Origin: Cloacimonetes bacterium UBA6097
Lineage (GTDB): Bacteria > Cloacimonadota > Cloacimonadia > Cloacimonadales > Cloacimonadaceae
NCBI GenBank assembly: GCA_002435865.1
Contig: DIWV01000007.1
Location: 301,611 to 365,610, forward strand
Reading direction: 5' to 3'
DNA length: 64,000 nt
This document shows, piece after piece, positions 17,096 to 25,276 of the stretch. The position numbers and the translations under genes were made by a program. A model generated the notes under the pieces. The model had not been told where the DNA came from and searched no databases. It saw only the letters and a program-made list of their open reading frames with translations. The stretch's first letter is position 1, and every line of letters begins with the position of its first letter.

Positions 17096-17674
17096 TCACT
17101 CTTTCTCAAAATCAAACAAGACAATTTTATCAAGCTTTTCAGGCACCAGACTTTTTAAACATTCTTTGTATTCTTGTTTAGTTTTGAAGAAACTCTTTAT
17201 CTGTTCCCTGTCTATCATACTACCATTCCTGATTCTGATCCACTCAGGATAATTTGACCATTGCCATTGTTCAGGAGATTCAACCAGATTTGCTTTAACA
17301 GGATTGAGATGTATATATGCACAAAGATGCAATAAATGTTGTAACTTACGAATACCTATATGCTGCAATTTACCTGCAAAGAGAGTTCCTTTTCTCTTGT
17401 ATCTGTTATTGTAGTATCGTGAGTATTTACTCCAAATATTCTCGAAATATGTGTAGATTGGATAATCTGTTTTTTGATAAATCAGTATGTGATAATGATT
17501 TGGCATCAGACAGTAAGCAAGAATAGAATAGTCTTTTGTATTGTAATATCTTTTAAATAAACTTAAGCATTTTAAGTAGTCTTCACTATCCTGAAAGAGA
17601 AGTTGTTCCGAAACAGAATGGTTGTAAAGATGGTAATACTGCCCTTGGCTAAATTCTTCAGCTTTCAACCTCAT
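17096..17674 (-). CDS. REP-associated tyrosine transposase (RAYT, Y1/HUH family)
   Basis: A 192-residue IS200/IS605-like single-strand transposase of the REP-associated class. GQYYHLYNHS at residues 11-20, the metal-binding MPNHYHIL (57-64; H60 and H62 of the HUH-type site), and AYIHLNPVKANLV (119-131) with the likely nucleophilic tyrosine Y120 are all intact. Length is usual for the family. RAYTs cut and join single-stranded DNA at hairpin repeats and usually occur once, flanked by the repeats they act on. Here the flanking repeats are the CLV copies 2 and 3 in direct orientation, not simple REP hairpins. Whether it acts on CLV is inference. Confidence 0.9.
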   Translation of the reverse strand: MRLKAEEFSQGQYYHLYNHSVSEQLLFQDSEDYLKCLSLFKRYYNTKDYSILAYCLMPNHYHILIYQKTDYPIYTYFENIWSKYSRYYNNRYKRKGTLFAGKLQHIGIRKLQHLLHLCAYIHLNPVKANLVESPEQWQWSNYPEWIRIRNGSMIDREQIKSFFKTKQEYKECLKSLVPEKLDKIVLFDFEKE

Positions 17675-17707
17675 GACTTTTCCTTTCTATGCTTTTTCAT
17701 TCATGCG

Positions 17708-17845
17708 CGAAGTCCAAAATTCCCTTGAGTAAGTTGTGCATTATTATTTTCGTCGGAATTTTGAACTCCCGCAGGCTTCCGGGAGTCCTTTTTGCCAACG
17801 GAAACGATTCATTTTTTAATACTCCAAAGGGCAAAATGGACTTCG
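17708..17845 (-). repeat. Cloverleaf (CLV) repeat copy 3
   Basis: Full unit. Outer stem 17708-17715 with 17838-17845 (8 bp). Hairpin 1: 17716-17723 with 17755-17762. Hairpin 2: 17765-17770 with 17781-17786. Hairpin 3: 17790-17796 with 17830-17836. All stems are perfect. It begins 10 bases after the stop of the 57-residue gene on the minus strand. Confidence 0.93.
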
Positions 17846-17855
17846 GGCACTAGTT

Positions 17856-18029
17856 TTATTCAGATTTTCGCAACCAATACCATATCCTAATTATGGTTCC
17901 AAGGATAAAGAATCCAATGATATCAACCCAATCCCAAGTACTTTGAGAAAATAAGTGCTTGAATAAGAAACCTATAACCAGCATGATTCCAATAGCGATG
18001 ACAATTGGTATAGAGTATTTACCTTTCAA
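17856..18029 (-). CDS. 57-residue membrane protein with TTG start, in the CLV array
   Basis: Encodes a 57-residue protein beginning (TTG start) KGKYSIPIVIAIGIMLVIGF, then a second hydrophobic segment WDWVDIIGFFILGTIIRIW and a basic end YWLRKSE. Two transmembrane helices are likely. GGAG lies 5 bases before the TTG, and no ATG gives a better start. It sits alone between two CLV repeats, the downstream one 10 bases after its stop, which is the same layout as its neighbours and supports that it is real. Function unknown. Confidence 0.65.
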   Translation of the reverse strand: MKGKYSIPIVIAIGIMLVIGFLFKHLFSQSTWDWVDIIGFFILGTIIRIWYWLRKSE

Positions 18030-18091
18030 GTTTTCTCCATATCTTTATTTAATATATGCATTTCATTTTTTCCGAATCTATTCCATTTGCG

Positions 18092-18228
18092 AAGTCCAAA
18101 ATTCCCTTGAGCTTCTTTGTTCAATATAGTCTATCGCTGGAATTTTGAACTCCTGCAGGCTTCCGGGAGTCCTTTTTGCCATCGCAATAATTCACTTATT
18201 AATAATCCAGAGGGCAAAATGGACTTCA
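18092..18228 (-). repeat. Cloverleaf (CLV) repeat copy 4
   Basis: Full unit with the outer stem CGAAGTCC (18092-18099) against GGACTTCA (18221-18228; last pair mismatched). The three inner hairpins are kept while the loop of hairpin 1 differs in sequence from the other copies. It begins 18 bases after the stop of the 96-residue gene on the minus strand. Confidence 0.92.
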
Positions 18229-18246
18229 GGCATAAATCCCCCAACC

Positions 18247-18537
18247 TCAAATCACTTTAATCAAAAGAGATATCCCCTGGATAATCAAACCATCTGCCAA
18301 AGTTGCGCCTAATCCAAGATAAACAGGCAGGCGTGTTTCTTTGGGATTAAGGTAATCCCAGCCATGAAACCATACGAAAAAAAAATCAAATCCCAAAATA
18401 ACCAATAATAAGCGAATCCAGATTTTCCAAAACCAGAGCTTAAATCCTTCCGGAGACAGGAATAATACCAGCACCAACGCTGCAATTCCCAAACAGAAAG
18501 TAAAAACGAATAATAGTCTGAATTTTACACTAAACAT
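18247..18537 (-). CDS. Small integral membrane protein at the head of the CLV array
   Basis: A 96-residue protein with three probable transmembrane helices (LLFVFTFCLGIAALVLVLF, WIRLLLVILGFDFFFVWF, LGATLADGLIIQGISLLI). CGGAG precedes the ATG. The motif FFFVWFHGWDYLNP between helices 2 and 3 is notable but I cannot place the family. It is the first gene, in the direction of transcription, of the minus-strand array. Confidence 0.7.
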   Translation of the reverse strand: MFSVKFRLLFVFTFCLGIAALVLVLFLSPEGFKLWFWKIWIRLLLVILGFDFFFVWFHGWDYLNPKETRLPVYLGLGATLADGLIIQGISLLIKVI

Positions 18538-18681
18538 TATTATCTCCGAAACTCTTGTTATTTATTAAATATCCAATACATTCTGTCAAGAAGTTATTAA
18601 CACACGACCTATTATCTGTTTTAAATGCTATATTTCACTGGTTTTCAACCCTATTCTCACTCATTTTAAGCTTATTATCTT

Positions 18682-18752
18682 CAGTATAGTTGCAGTATAG
18701 TTGCAGTATACTTTCTGTATACTTTCTGTATACTCAGATACAGATACTATAC
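18682..18752. repeat. 11-bp tandem repeat with inverted closing copy
   Basis: Five consecutive 11-base units (CAGTATAGTTG twice, CAGTATACTTT, CTGTATACTTT, CTGTATACTCA) followed by GATACAGATACTATACTG, which is the inverted form. The word flips from CAGTATA to CTGTATA midway, so the block folds on itself. The rest of the 18538-18951 gap is AT-rich leader of the RidA gene. Confidence 0.8.
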
Positions 18753-18951
18753 TGTAAATATGCTGTTGATATACTATATATTTACTTTAGTAATAAAGAT
18801 TTATTACTGGAGTTAAAGGGAATGGTCTGAAATTGGAGCATGAATCAATCGCATCAGGGTTGACAGGAAATATTAATATTGACTAAATAAACGTGATTTT
18901 ATATTTTATCAAAAGAGAAAAAACTTAACTAAAGCTATGAAGGAGTGGACT

Positions 18952-19323
18952 ATGTTACCTATAATTACTGACAAAGCTCCCAAAGCTGTCGGTCCTTATT
19001 CACAGGCTGCCCTCAAGAATAACAATGTTTTTGTTTCCGGAACTTTGGGGATTGATCCCGTGACCAATACAATGCCGGAAGGTTTTGCAGAACAGGCAGA
19101 ATTGGTTTTCAACAATCTTAAAGCAATCCTGGAAAAAGCGGCAATGAATTTTACACATGTGGTAAAAGTAAGTATCTTCCTGCAGGATATGAATGATTTT
19201 GCCGCATTGAACGAGCTTTACGCACTGCAGTTCAAAGAGCCATATCCGGCACGCGAAACTGTGCAGGTGGCTCGTTTGCCCAAGGATGCAAAGATAGAAA
19301 TCTCTTTAATCGCAATGAGGTAA
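18952..19323 (+). CDS. ridA: RidA-family enamine/imine deaminase
   Basis: A 123-residue cytoplasmic protein of the YjgF/RidA family, which hydrolyses reactive enamines and imines made by PLP enzymes. GPYSQAALKNNNVFVSGTLG, the family arginine in PARETVQVARLPKDAKIEI and the glutamate in EISLIAMR are present. The start at 18952 follows AAGGAG; an ATG five codons earlier lies before the ribosome site. It is six bases from the adenosyltransferase gene and forms an operon with it and gpmA. Confidence 0.93.
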   Translation: MLPIITDKAPKAVGPYSQAALKNNNVFVSGTLGIDPVTNTMPEGFAEQAELVFNNLKAILEKAAMNFTHVVKVSIFLQDMNDFAALNELYALQFKEPYPARETVQVARLPKDAKIEISLIAMR

Positions 19324-19329
19324 AGTCTT

Positions 19330-19860
19330 ATGAGCATTTCCACAAAAGCCGGAGACAAGGGACATACAAGTTTATATTCCGGAGAAAAAGTCTGGAAAGA
19401 TGACCTCAGGGTCGATGCATATGGCACTCTTGACGAACTTGACGCCCATATCGGTGAAGCAAAACACCTGATTCACGATGTGAATATCCGGCATTTGCTG
19501 ATTGATATCCAGAAAAACCTGTACGACATTATGGCTCAGCTTGCCTTCAAAAGTGAAGTTTATGCCAATCCTATAGAAGAAAAAGAAGCGGAACAACTGA
19601 CTGAAATGGTTCACGATTTTGAGCAAAGAGTTGACCTGAAAGGATTTGTCTTACCCGGGAGTACTGTTCCATCTGCCAAGCTGGATATCTGCAGAACCGT
19701 TACACGCAGGGCGGAACGCAAGATAATTTCACTTGCCAGGCAGGAAGATGTGCCGGAACCTATTTTGCAGTATGTCAACCGGTTATCAGACTTCTTCTTT
19801 ATTCTGGCACGCTGGATTGAAAAGAAAGAAAACGCCATAGTATACGCAACCCATCATTAA
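19330..19860 (+). CDS. pduO: PduO-type cob(I)alamin adenosyltransferase
   Basis: A 176-residue ATP:cob(I)alamin adenosyltransferase that makes coenzyme B12. The ATP-binding start [17 protein letters not shown], the helix with VTRRAERKI, and [13 protein letters not shown] near the end are the family hallmarks. Length is standard. It lies between ridA and gpmA on the plus strand with 6- and 16-base gaps. Adenosylcobalamin would serve mutases or aminomutases used in amino-acid fermentation, none of which is in this window. Confidence 0.93.
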   Translation: MSISTKAGDKGHTSLYSGEKVWKDDLRVDAYGTLDELDAHIGEAKHLIHDVNIRHLLIDIQKNLYDIMAQLAFKSEVYANPIEEKEAEQLTEMVHDFEQRVDLKGFVLPGSTVPSAKLDICRTVTRRAERKIISLARQEDVPEPILQYVNRLSDFFFILARWIEKKENAIVYATHH

Positions 19861-19876
19861 TCAGGAGTACAAACAG

Positions 19877-20620
19877 ATGAAACAAATAGTTTTAATCAGG
19901 CATGGAGAAAGTGTCTGGAATAAGGAAAACCTCTTCACAGGCTGGACTGATGTGGATTTATCAGAAAAAGGGATTACAGAAGCACATCTTGCAGGGCAGA
20001 AATTAAAAGCGGAAGGCTATGTCTTTGATGAATGCTGGACTTCAACTTTAAAACGTGCTATCAGGACACTTTGGATTGTATTGGACGAAATGGATTATAT
20101 GTGGCTGCCAATTCAACATGACTGGCGTTTGAATGAAAGGCATTACGGCGCTTTGCAGGGTTTGAACAAAGCCGAAACAGCCAAACAATATGGTGAAGAC
20201 CAGGTAAAAATCTGGCGCCGGAGTTATGATATTCCACCACCTCCTCTGGATATTACAGATCCGCGCTGGCCCGGTCATGAAGCTAAATATGCCGACCTTA
20301 CCCAGGACCAGGTGCCTGTAACTGAATCCCTCAAAGATACTTATGCCCGTGCTGTACCTTTCTGGAATGAAATCATAGTACCCCGTCTGAAGATGGGCAG
20401 GAAGCTGGTTATCTCCGCACACGGAAACAGCTTGCGGGCAATTGTAAAACATCTGGATAAAATCAGTAACGAAGAAATCACAGAATTAAATATACCTACA
20501 GGCATTCCATTAGTCTATCACTTTGACGATGACCTGCATGTGCTGAAAAGCTTCTATCTGGCAGATGAGGAGGAAGTGGCCCAGGCAGCAGCAGCTGTGG
20601 CAAATCAAGCCAAAGGTTAA
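19877..20620 (+). CDS. gpmA: 2,3-bisphosphoglycerate-dependent phosphoglycerate mutase
   Basis: A 247-residue glycolytic enzyme interconverting 3- and 2-phosphoglycerate. [18 protein letters not shown] (from residue 8) carries the phosphohistidine H9; [16 protein letters not shown] and [14 protein letters not shown] complete the active site. AGGAG precedes the ATG. Third gene of the ridA operon. It converges with the racemase gene, leaving only two bases between the stops. Confidence 0.97.
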   Translation: MKQIVLIRHGESVWNKENLFTGWTDVDLSEKGITEAHLAGQKLKAEGYVFDECWTSTLKRAIRTLWIVLDEMDYMWLPIQHDWRLNERHYGALQGLNKAETAKQYGEDQVKIWRRSYDIPPPPLDITDPRWPGHEAKYADLTQDQVPVTESLKDTYARAVPFWNEIIVPRLKMGRKLVISAHGNSLRAIVKHLDKISNEEITELNIPTGIPLVYHFDDDLHVLKSFYLADEEEVAQAAAAVANQAKG

Positions 20621-20622
20621 AT

Positions 20623-21726
20623 TTAGATAATCAGTTCCTTGTTGATAAACCTGTCGATCATGAGTTTGGCGACTGCCATATAGTTTGGTTTAAAACTAAG
20701 TATATCGCCGGTCTTATAATGTTTGGGATTTTCTCCCAAATCATACACTGTCATATCCGAGCTATTACCAAAAAAGCTGACACTTTTTGAGAAAGGCTTG
20801 AGGTTTTGGGCATCTACATTCAACATGCCAAAATCAACAACAGCCCTGAAACTGGGTTCTTCCAGCGATAATTGATTTTGCTCATTACCCGGATCGGCAA
20901 TTACGCTGTGTCCGATGGCAGCATCAGAAATAATGTCATCAGAATGCCCCCTCTTCTTGTAGAGTTCGATGATATTAGCATCAAAAGTGAATGCATCGGT
21001 ATGCAGTTCGCCAAAGCGCTTGTTGTAAAGTGGAGACTGACCCAGGAAAGCAGCTTCACCAATCCTGAAGTGATTAATACCCTTGGGAATTTTACCTTTT
21101 TTTAACAGGGGTAAAGAAATGGAACTCCCACCTGAGACCAAAGGTAATTTGCGTTTAAACATGACTTCCAGGAGTTGCTGGTATAGGACCAACTGGATAA
21201 GTTTATCATAGGTAGGTGTGATTCCCAGCATACACCCCAGATTTGTACCGAGACCAATAACTTCAATATTGGAAAGCCGGAAAACACTCTTGTAAAAAGG
21301 TATCAAACCTTCTCTGCGGATACCCTCTCTTAGTTCGCCCATCTCAATCATAATAATGACTCTATGGATTTTATTCTGCTTCCTGGCTTCTTCGTTTAAA
21401 GCCTGAAGCGTTGGCAAAGATGTATTGAAAGATATATCTGCATACCGTATGATATTCTCCACATTTGATATTACGGGAGGTTTGATAAACATAGTAACCA
21501 TGCTTTCATCTATATCTTTTATGACTTTAAGAGTCTGCCACTGTGATACAGCAAGAGAATGCACTCTTTTAATAATAGGCGATTTCAGTAACTCTTTCAA
21601 AGTCTCGCGGTGTGTACCTAGGATTTTGACAACCAGAGACCATTCACAGGAATGGCTATTGGTAAAATCACTCAACTTGTCTATGTTATCATGGATATAA
21701 GACAGATTAATTTTTAGGGTTGCCAT
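20623..21726 (-). CDS. Alanine/ornithine racemase-like PLP enzyme
   Basis: A 367-residue fold-type III PLP enzyme. The start ATLKINLSYIHDNIDKL and the probable PLP lysine in WSLVVKILGTHRE follow the ornithine racemase (Orr) branch of the alanine racemase N-terminal family; LVSGGSSISLPLL and FRIGEAAFLG are also typical. The ATG at 21726 fits the domain start; a longer frame is not supported. The GNAT gene ends four bases upstream, so they are coupled. Ornithine racemases work in ornithine fermentation, but the substrate here cannot be fixed from sequence alone. Confidence 0.8.
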   Translation of the reverse strand: MATLKINLSYIHDNIDKLSDFTNSHSCEWSLVVKILGTHRETLKELLKSPIIKRVHSLAVSQWQTLKVIKDIDESMVTMFIKPPVISNVENIIRYADISFNTSLPTLQALNEEARKQNKIHRVIIMIEMGELREGIRREGLIPFYKSVFRLSNIEVIGLGTNLGCMLGITPTYDKLIQLVLYQQLLEVMFKRKLPLVSGGSSISLPLLKKGKIPKGINHFRIGEAAFLGQSPLYNKRFGELHTDAFTFDANIIELYKKRGHSDDIISDAAIGHSVIADPGNEQNQLSLEEPSFRAVVDFGMLNVDAQNLKPFSKSVSFFGNSSDMTVYDLGENPKHYKTGDILSFKPNYMAVAKLMIDRFINKELII

Positions 21727-21730
21727 TGTT

Positions 21731-22180
21731 TTACCTGTTTGGATTCCACCGCATCTCTGCGTATTTGGTTGTAAAACCAAGACGCTCATACAAATGTTTG
21801 GCAGGATTATCATATTCTACATGCAGAGCAATTGCTCCGGTTACGTGTTTCGCTGCCTCTTCTATTATAGCTCTGCCAAATCCTTTACCGCGCATTTCTT
21901 TTTTAACAGCTATATAGACCAGGATGTTTTCCGGGATGAATTCTTCCATTCCGGTTTTATTCATTACCAATACTCCGGTGAGTTCATTTCCGTAAAAAGC
22001 CAGCAGCACAAAGCCACCTTTTCCTTCAACAGTACTGAATGCATAATCAATGGCTTTTCCAATGGCTATTTTATTATCCCTGAAACCATCCAGATGTGTG
22101 TGCAGAAATTGAACAATGTCTTCTATTGATAGATTTGTTGGTAATTCACTCCGGTTGTTAATCTTTTTAAATGTAAGCAT
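21731..22180 (-). CDS. GNAT-family N-acetyltransferase
   Basis: A 149-residue acetyl-CoA-dependent acetyltransferase. Motif A is VKKEMRGKGFGRAIIEEAAK, followed by the motif B region IALHVEYDNPAKHLYERLGF, which is nearly canonical. Acceptor unknown. First gene of a two-gene minus-strand unit with the racemase-like enzyme. Confidence 0.9.
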   Translation of the reverse strand: MLTFKKINNRSELPTNLSIEDIVQFLHTHLDGFRDNKIAIGKAIDYAFSTVEGKGGFVLLAFYGNELTGVLVMNKTGMEEFIPENILVYIAVKKEMRGKGFGRAIIEEAAKHVTGAIALHVEYDNPAKHLYERLGFTTKYAEMRWNPNR

Positions 22181-22394
22181 AATTAATACCTCTTATTTCT
22201 ATGTTTTAATCATAATTGATGTTTAATATGTTATTAATGTTTAAATAGTAACAGGAATTCTATGTTCTGAATCCTGTTTGAATCCTCAATACAACTTGTA
22301 AAACATTTATAAATATATAAATAAGCTTTGTCAAGCTTTTATTTTGTAAAAACGAACTATATGCAAAATGCATTTATTGTATAGCCAATTTTTC

Positions 22395-22423
22395 TTGACA
22401 AGATAGGTGTATATTTGATTAAA
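22395..22423 (+). promoter_or_regulatory. Candidate sigma-70 promoter for the ferredoxin gene
   Basis: TTGACA (22395-22400), 17 bases, then ATTAAA (22418-22423), about 30 bases before the ferredoxin ATG. The -10 is only fair. The remaining 22181-22394 gap is AT-rich with nothing else recognisable. Confidence 0.45.
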
Positions 22424-22454
22424 GAAATAGAATCTAATTCAAGGAGTCGTAATT

Positions 22455-22625
22455 ATGGCAGTAAAGATTGACAAAGATACCTGCATCGGTTGCGGTGCTT
22501 GTGTAGATGTATGCCCCGTCACAGCTCTAAGCATGGAAAATGATAAAGCAGTATGTGATGAAGGCACCTGCATTGATTGCGGAGCCTGCATAGGGACTTG
22601 TCCTACCCAGGCAATAAGCGAGTAA
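22455..22625 (+). CDS. 2[4Fe-4S] ferredoxin
   Basis: A 56-residue clostridial-type ferredoxin. The two cluster motifs are CIGCGACVDVCP and CIDCGACIGTCP, each C-x2-C-x2-C-x3-C with the fourth cysteine donated across. AAGGAG precedes the ATG. Small low-potential ferredoxins of this type are the expected partner of the Stn-like complex in the same window and of pyruvate or 2-oxoacid oxidoreductases. Confidence 0.95.
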   Translation: MAVKIDKDTCIGCGACVDVCPVTALSMENDKAVCDEGTCIDCGACIGTCPTQAISE

Positions 22626-22690
22626 GCATTTACAGGTCGGGTAACCGGCCTGTTTTCTTTTCTATTGGGGTAAACACAAAAGGAGGAGTC

Positions 22691-25276
22691 ATGAAACAGC
22701 TGTATTTATTATTTCTATTCATATCTTATATAATAATTTCCAATGCAATCCAGGTAAGCGGCAATCAATCCGGTATCTGGACTACAGATAATAATCCCTA
22801 CGAGATAATCGGAGATGTAACCGTACCATCAGGGCAGACTCTAACAGTTATGCCGGGTGTTGTAGTCCAGGCTTTGGGTAACTGGCAAATCATTGCTCAG
22901 GGTAATATCCTTGCCATAGGTAACGTGGCAGACAGCATAAAGTTTATTTCCGGACAGACAGACCCGAATGCACTCTGGAAAGGTATTCGTTTGGAAAGTA
23001 CAAGCATCCAGAGCGTTTTCAGCTATTGTCGGATAGACAACGGGCAATATGGCATCAATTCTATAAATTCACCTGCAGAAATTACCTTCTGTCACTTCAA
23101 GAAAAACCAAAAAGGCATCCAGGCTTATGGAATCGGTTCTGCCAATCCTGCCAACGTTTTGATAGATAATAATATGATTGAACTCAGCATACAAAATGGT
23201 ATCCTGGTGGCACAAAACAGCAATGCCACGATTACATATAATGAAATTACCCGCAATGGAACTTCTGCATCTTACTATGGTGCAATCCAGCTTTCCAATC
23301 AATCTGCAGGCGGCAGCAATAATCCGGAAATTGCCTATAACCATATCCACCACAACTACAAGCAGGGTATTATAGCATGGGACATTGTTTCAGCCAATGC
23401 AATAAATCCTGAAGTACATCATAATTTGATTGAAAACAACCTTACAGGCATCTATTTCCGGCATAGTTCCGGTTATCTGCATCACAATACCGTGATTAAT
23501 AATTTTATCCCCAACGACATGAATTCAGGTGCAGGAATAATGGTTAGCGGCAACACAGCCCAGCCGTATTTTGAAGATAATATAATAACCGGTAACTTTA
23601 CAGGTTTTTACCTGACGGAAAATGCCAATCCTGTCCTTGGCGACCTAAGTATTTATCATGCCTGGGCACAGGGTGGAAACACCATTGCCAATAATATAGA
23701 TGCTTTAAATGTTATGCACAGCATTGTCTGTTACAGCTACACTGCGGGAAACTTTACCGTCAAAGCGGAAAACAACTTCTGGGATTACAATACAACAACT
23801 GGAATTGACAGCACAATTACAGATTTTTATGATGATGCCAGCTTCCCCATTATAGATTATACTCCCTGGCAGTATAATGTTATTCCGATATATTTAGCTG
23901 GAACGGTTACTATGGCAAATCCTCCGGTTCCAACTGCAACACTGGAACTTGTTTCTTCTGATACTGGATTAGTTTTAAATACATGGACAGTAAATATCAA
24001 CGAACCTTTTTCAGTACCAGTATATCATGATTCTCTTGTTTATATAGTTGCTTACGCAACAGACTTGATAGGAAATCAGTATTATGGATCTTACGGAGGA
24101 ACAGATAATCCAACTTCTACACAAATTGTTGCTGATGTACAATTTGATATTGGTAATTTACCGATATCAACACCTCAACCAAATTGGAATTTCTTTAACA
24201 TCGGTGAGCCAGAAATGATTAACGGTCACTTTTCTTATCCATTGAAAATGAGTTGGTTTGTCTATGCTCCTTTCAAAATACTCTACTTGTTCAGAGACGG
24301 TAATTATCAGAGAATTTGCAGAATAATTCTTCAGAGTAATTCTTCGAACTATGATCATATTCTGGATAATCCGCCCATTTGGATGAAAATTGACAGTCTG
24401 CAAACCGGTGATAGTTGGTTACAATTTCTTGCCTACAACGACTTCAATCATACCTTGGTTACAGCACAAACAACAACTACCTCAGACATAATAACTTTTA
24501 AACATAGCGTAGAAAGTACATATGATTTGGTTAAAATAGGCACAAGCAGTTGGGACTTGTTTGATAGTATGGATGTTACACAAAGGAAATATTGGCATGA
24601 TATCGACATGCCTGAATTCATGAGCACAGTATTAACCTATAATCCCATCGTTGTAGAACCTGATGGGACACTGTTTCCCTTAATACAAAACAATCGTTGG
24701 AAAATTGTTGCGAGCAATAATTCAATATTACCTGATTATTTTGGATATAAAGTTGTTGATTCATTATCTTTTTATTGGATTCCAACCTCATTTACTTCTC
24801 AAACTGCTGAATACAGAATTTACGATAACGGTGTTTTGCTTTCAGTTATACCCATAAATGAAAGCTCTGCAACTGTTCCGATACCCTCTGACGGTTTGGA
24901 ACACGTTTATACATTATCATCGTATTGGAATTTCTCTGACCATTTCAGTACAAGCAATTTAGTATTAACCTTCACTTCTAACCAGGATGAAGTGCAGCCT
25001 GTAAGCAAGTTGTCTGTCTATCCTAATCCTTTTGATCCTGCTGTCTCAGCTCTGAAAGTTAAGTATGATTTTCCGAAGTCTGCAAATACAAAAGTGGCTG
25101 TTTATAACCTGAAAGGACAGTTGGTCTGGAATGCTTCTGTGGACAAAGGTGCAACAGAGACAAGCTGGAATGGCAGGGATAATCAAGGCAGAACTTGTGC
25201 TTCAGGGCTTTATCAACTTAGCCTGACAGATGATAAGGGGAAGAGAATTACCAGGAAACTGATGCTGATACATTAG
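22691..25276 (+). CDS. Secreted right-handed beta-helix protein with T9SS sorting domain
   Basis: An 861-residue exported protein. The ATG at 22691 follows AGGAGG and opens a signal peptide (QLYLLFLFISYIIISNAI). Residues ~35-400 contain parallel beta-helix coils typical of pectate-lyase-like folds (NPEIAYNHIHHNYKQGI, LIENNLTGIYFRHSSGYLHH). The middle (400-770) is not assigned. The last ~85 residues are the sorting domain: LSVYPNPFDPAV, VAVYNLKGQLVWN, SWNGRDNQGRTCASGLYQL, ITRKLMLIH. Beta-helix proteins of this sort often bind or cut polysaccharides, but no catalytic set is visible. It overlaps the convergent subtilisin gene by four bases. Confidence 0.88.
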   Translation: MKQLYLLFLFISYIIISNAIQVSGNQSGIWTTDNNPYEIIGDVTVPSGQTLTVMPGVVVQALGNWQIIAQGNILAIGNVADSIKFISGQTDPNALWKGIRLESTSIQSVFSYCRIDNGQYGINSINSPAEITFCHFKKNQKGIQAYGIGSANPANVLIDNNMIELSIQNGILVAQNSNATITYNEITRNGTSASYYGAIQLSNQSAGGSNNPEIAYNHIHHNYKQGIIAWDIVSANAINPEVHHNLIENNLTGIYFRHSSGYLHHNTVINNFIPNDMNSGAGIMVSGNTAQPYFEDNIITGNFTGFYLTENANPVLGDLSIYHAWAQGGNTIANNIDALNVMHSIVCYSYTAGNFTVKAENNFWDYNTTTGIDSTITDFYDDASFPIIDYTPWQYNVIPIYLAGTVTMANPPVPTATLELVSSDTGLVLNTWTVNINEPFSVPVYHDSLVYIVAYATDLIGNQYYGSYGGTDNPTSTQIVADVQFDIGNLPISTPQPNWNFFNIGEPEMINGHFSYPLKMSWFVYAPFKILYLFRDGNYQRICRIILQSNSSNYDHILDNPPIWMKIDSLQTGDSWLQFLAYNDFNHTLVTAQTTTTSDIITFKHSVESTYDLVKIGTSSWDLFDSMDVTQRKYWHDIDMPEFMSTVLTYNPIVVEPDGTLFPLIQNNRWKIVASNNSILPDYFGYKVVDSLSFYWIPTSFTSQTAEYRIYDNGVLLSVIPINESSATVPIPSDGLEHVYTLSSYWNFSDHFSTSNLVLTFTSNQDEVQPVSKLSVYPNPFDPAVSALKVKYDFPKSANTKVAVYNLKGQLVWNASVDKGATETSWNGRDNQGRTCASGLYQLSLTDDKGKRITRKLMLIH

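Noticed and set aside
16305..18228. Classical integron attC sites
   Set aside because: Placement after stop codons fits, but the repeat ends are CGAAGTCC/GGACTTCG with no GTTRRRY/RYYYAAC core pair, the fold is three-armed instead of a single imperfect hairpin, and no IntI-type recombinase is in the window.
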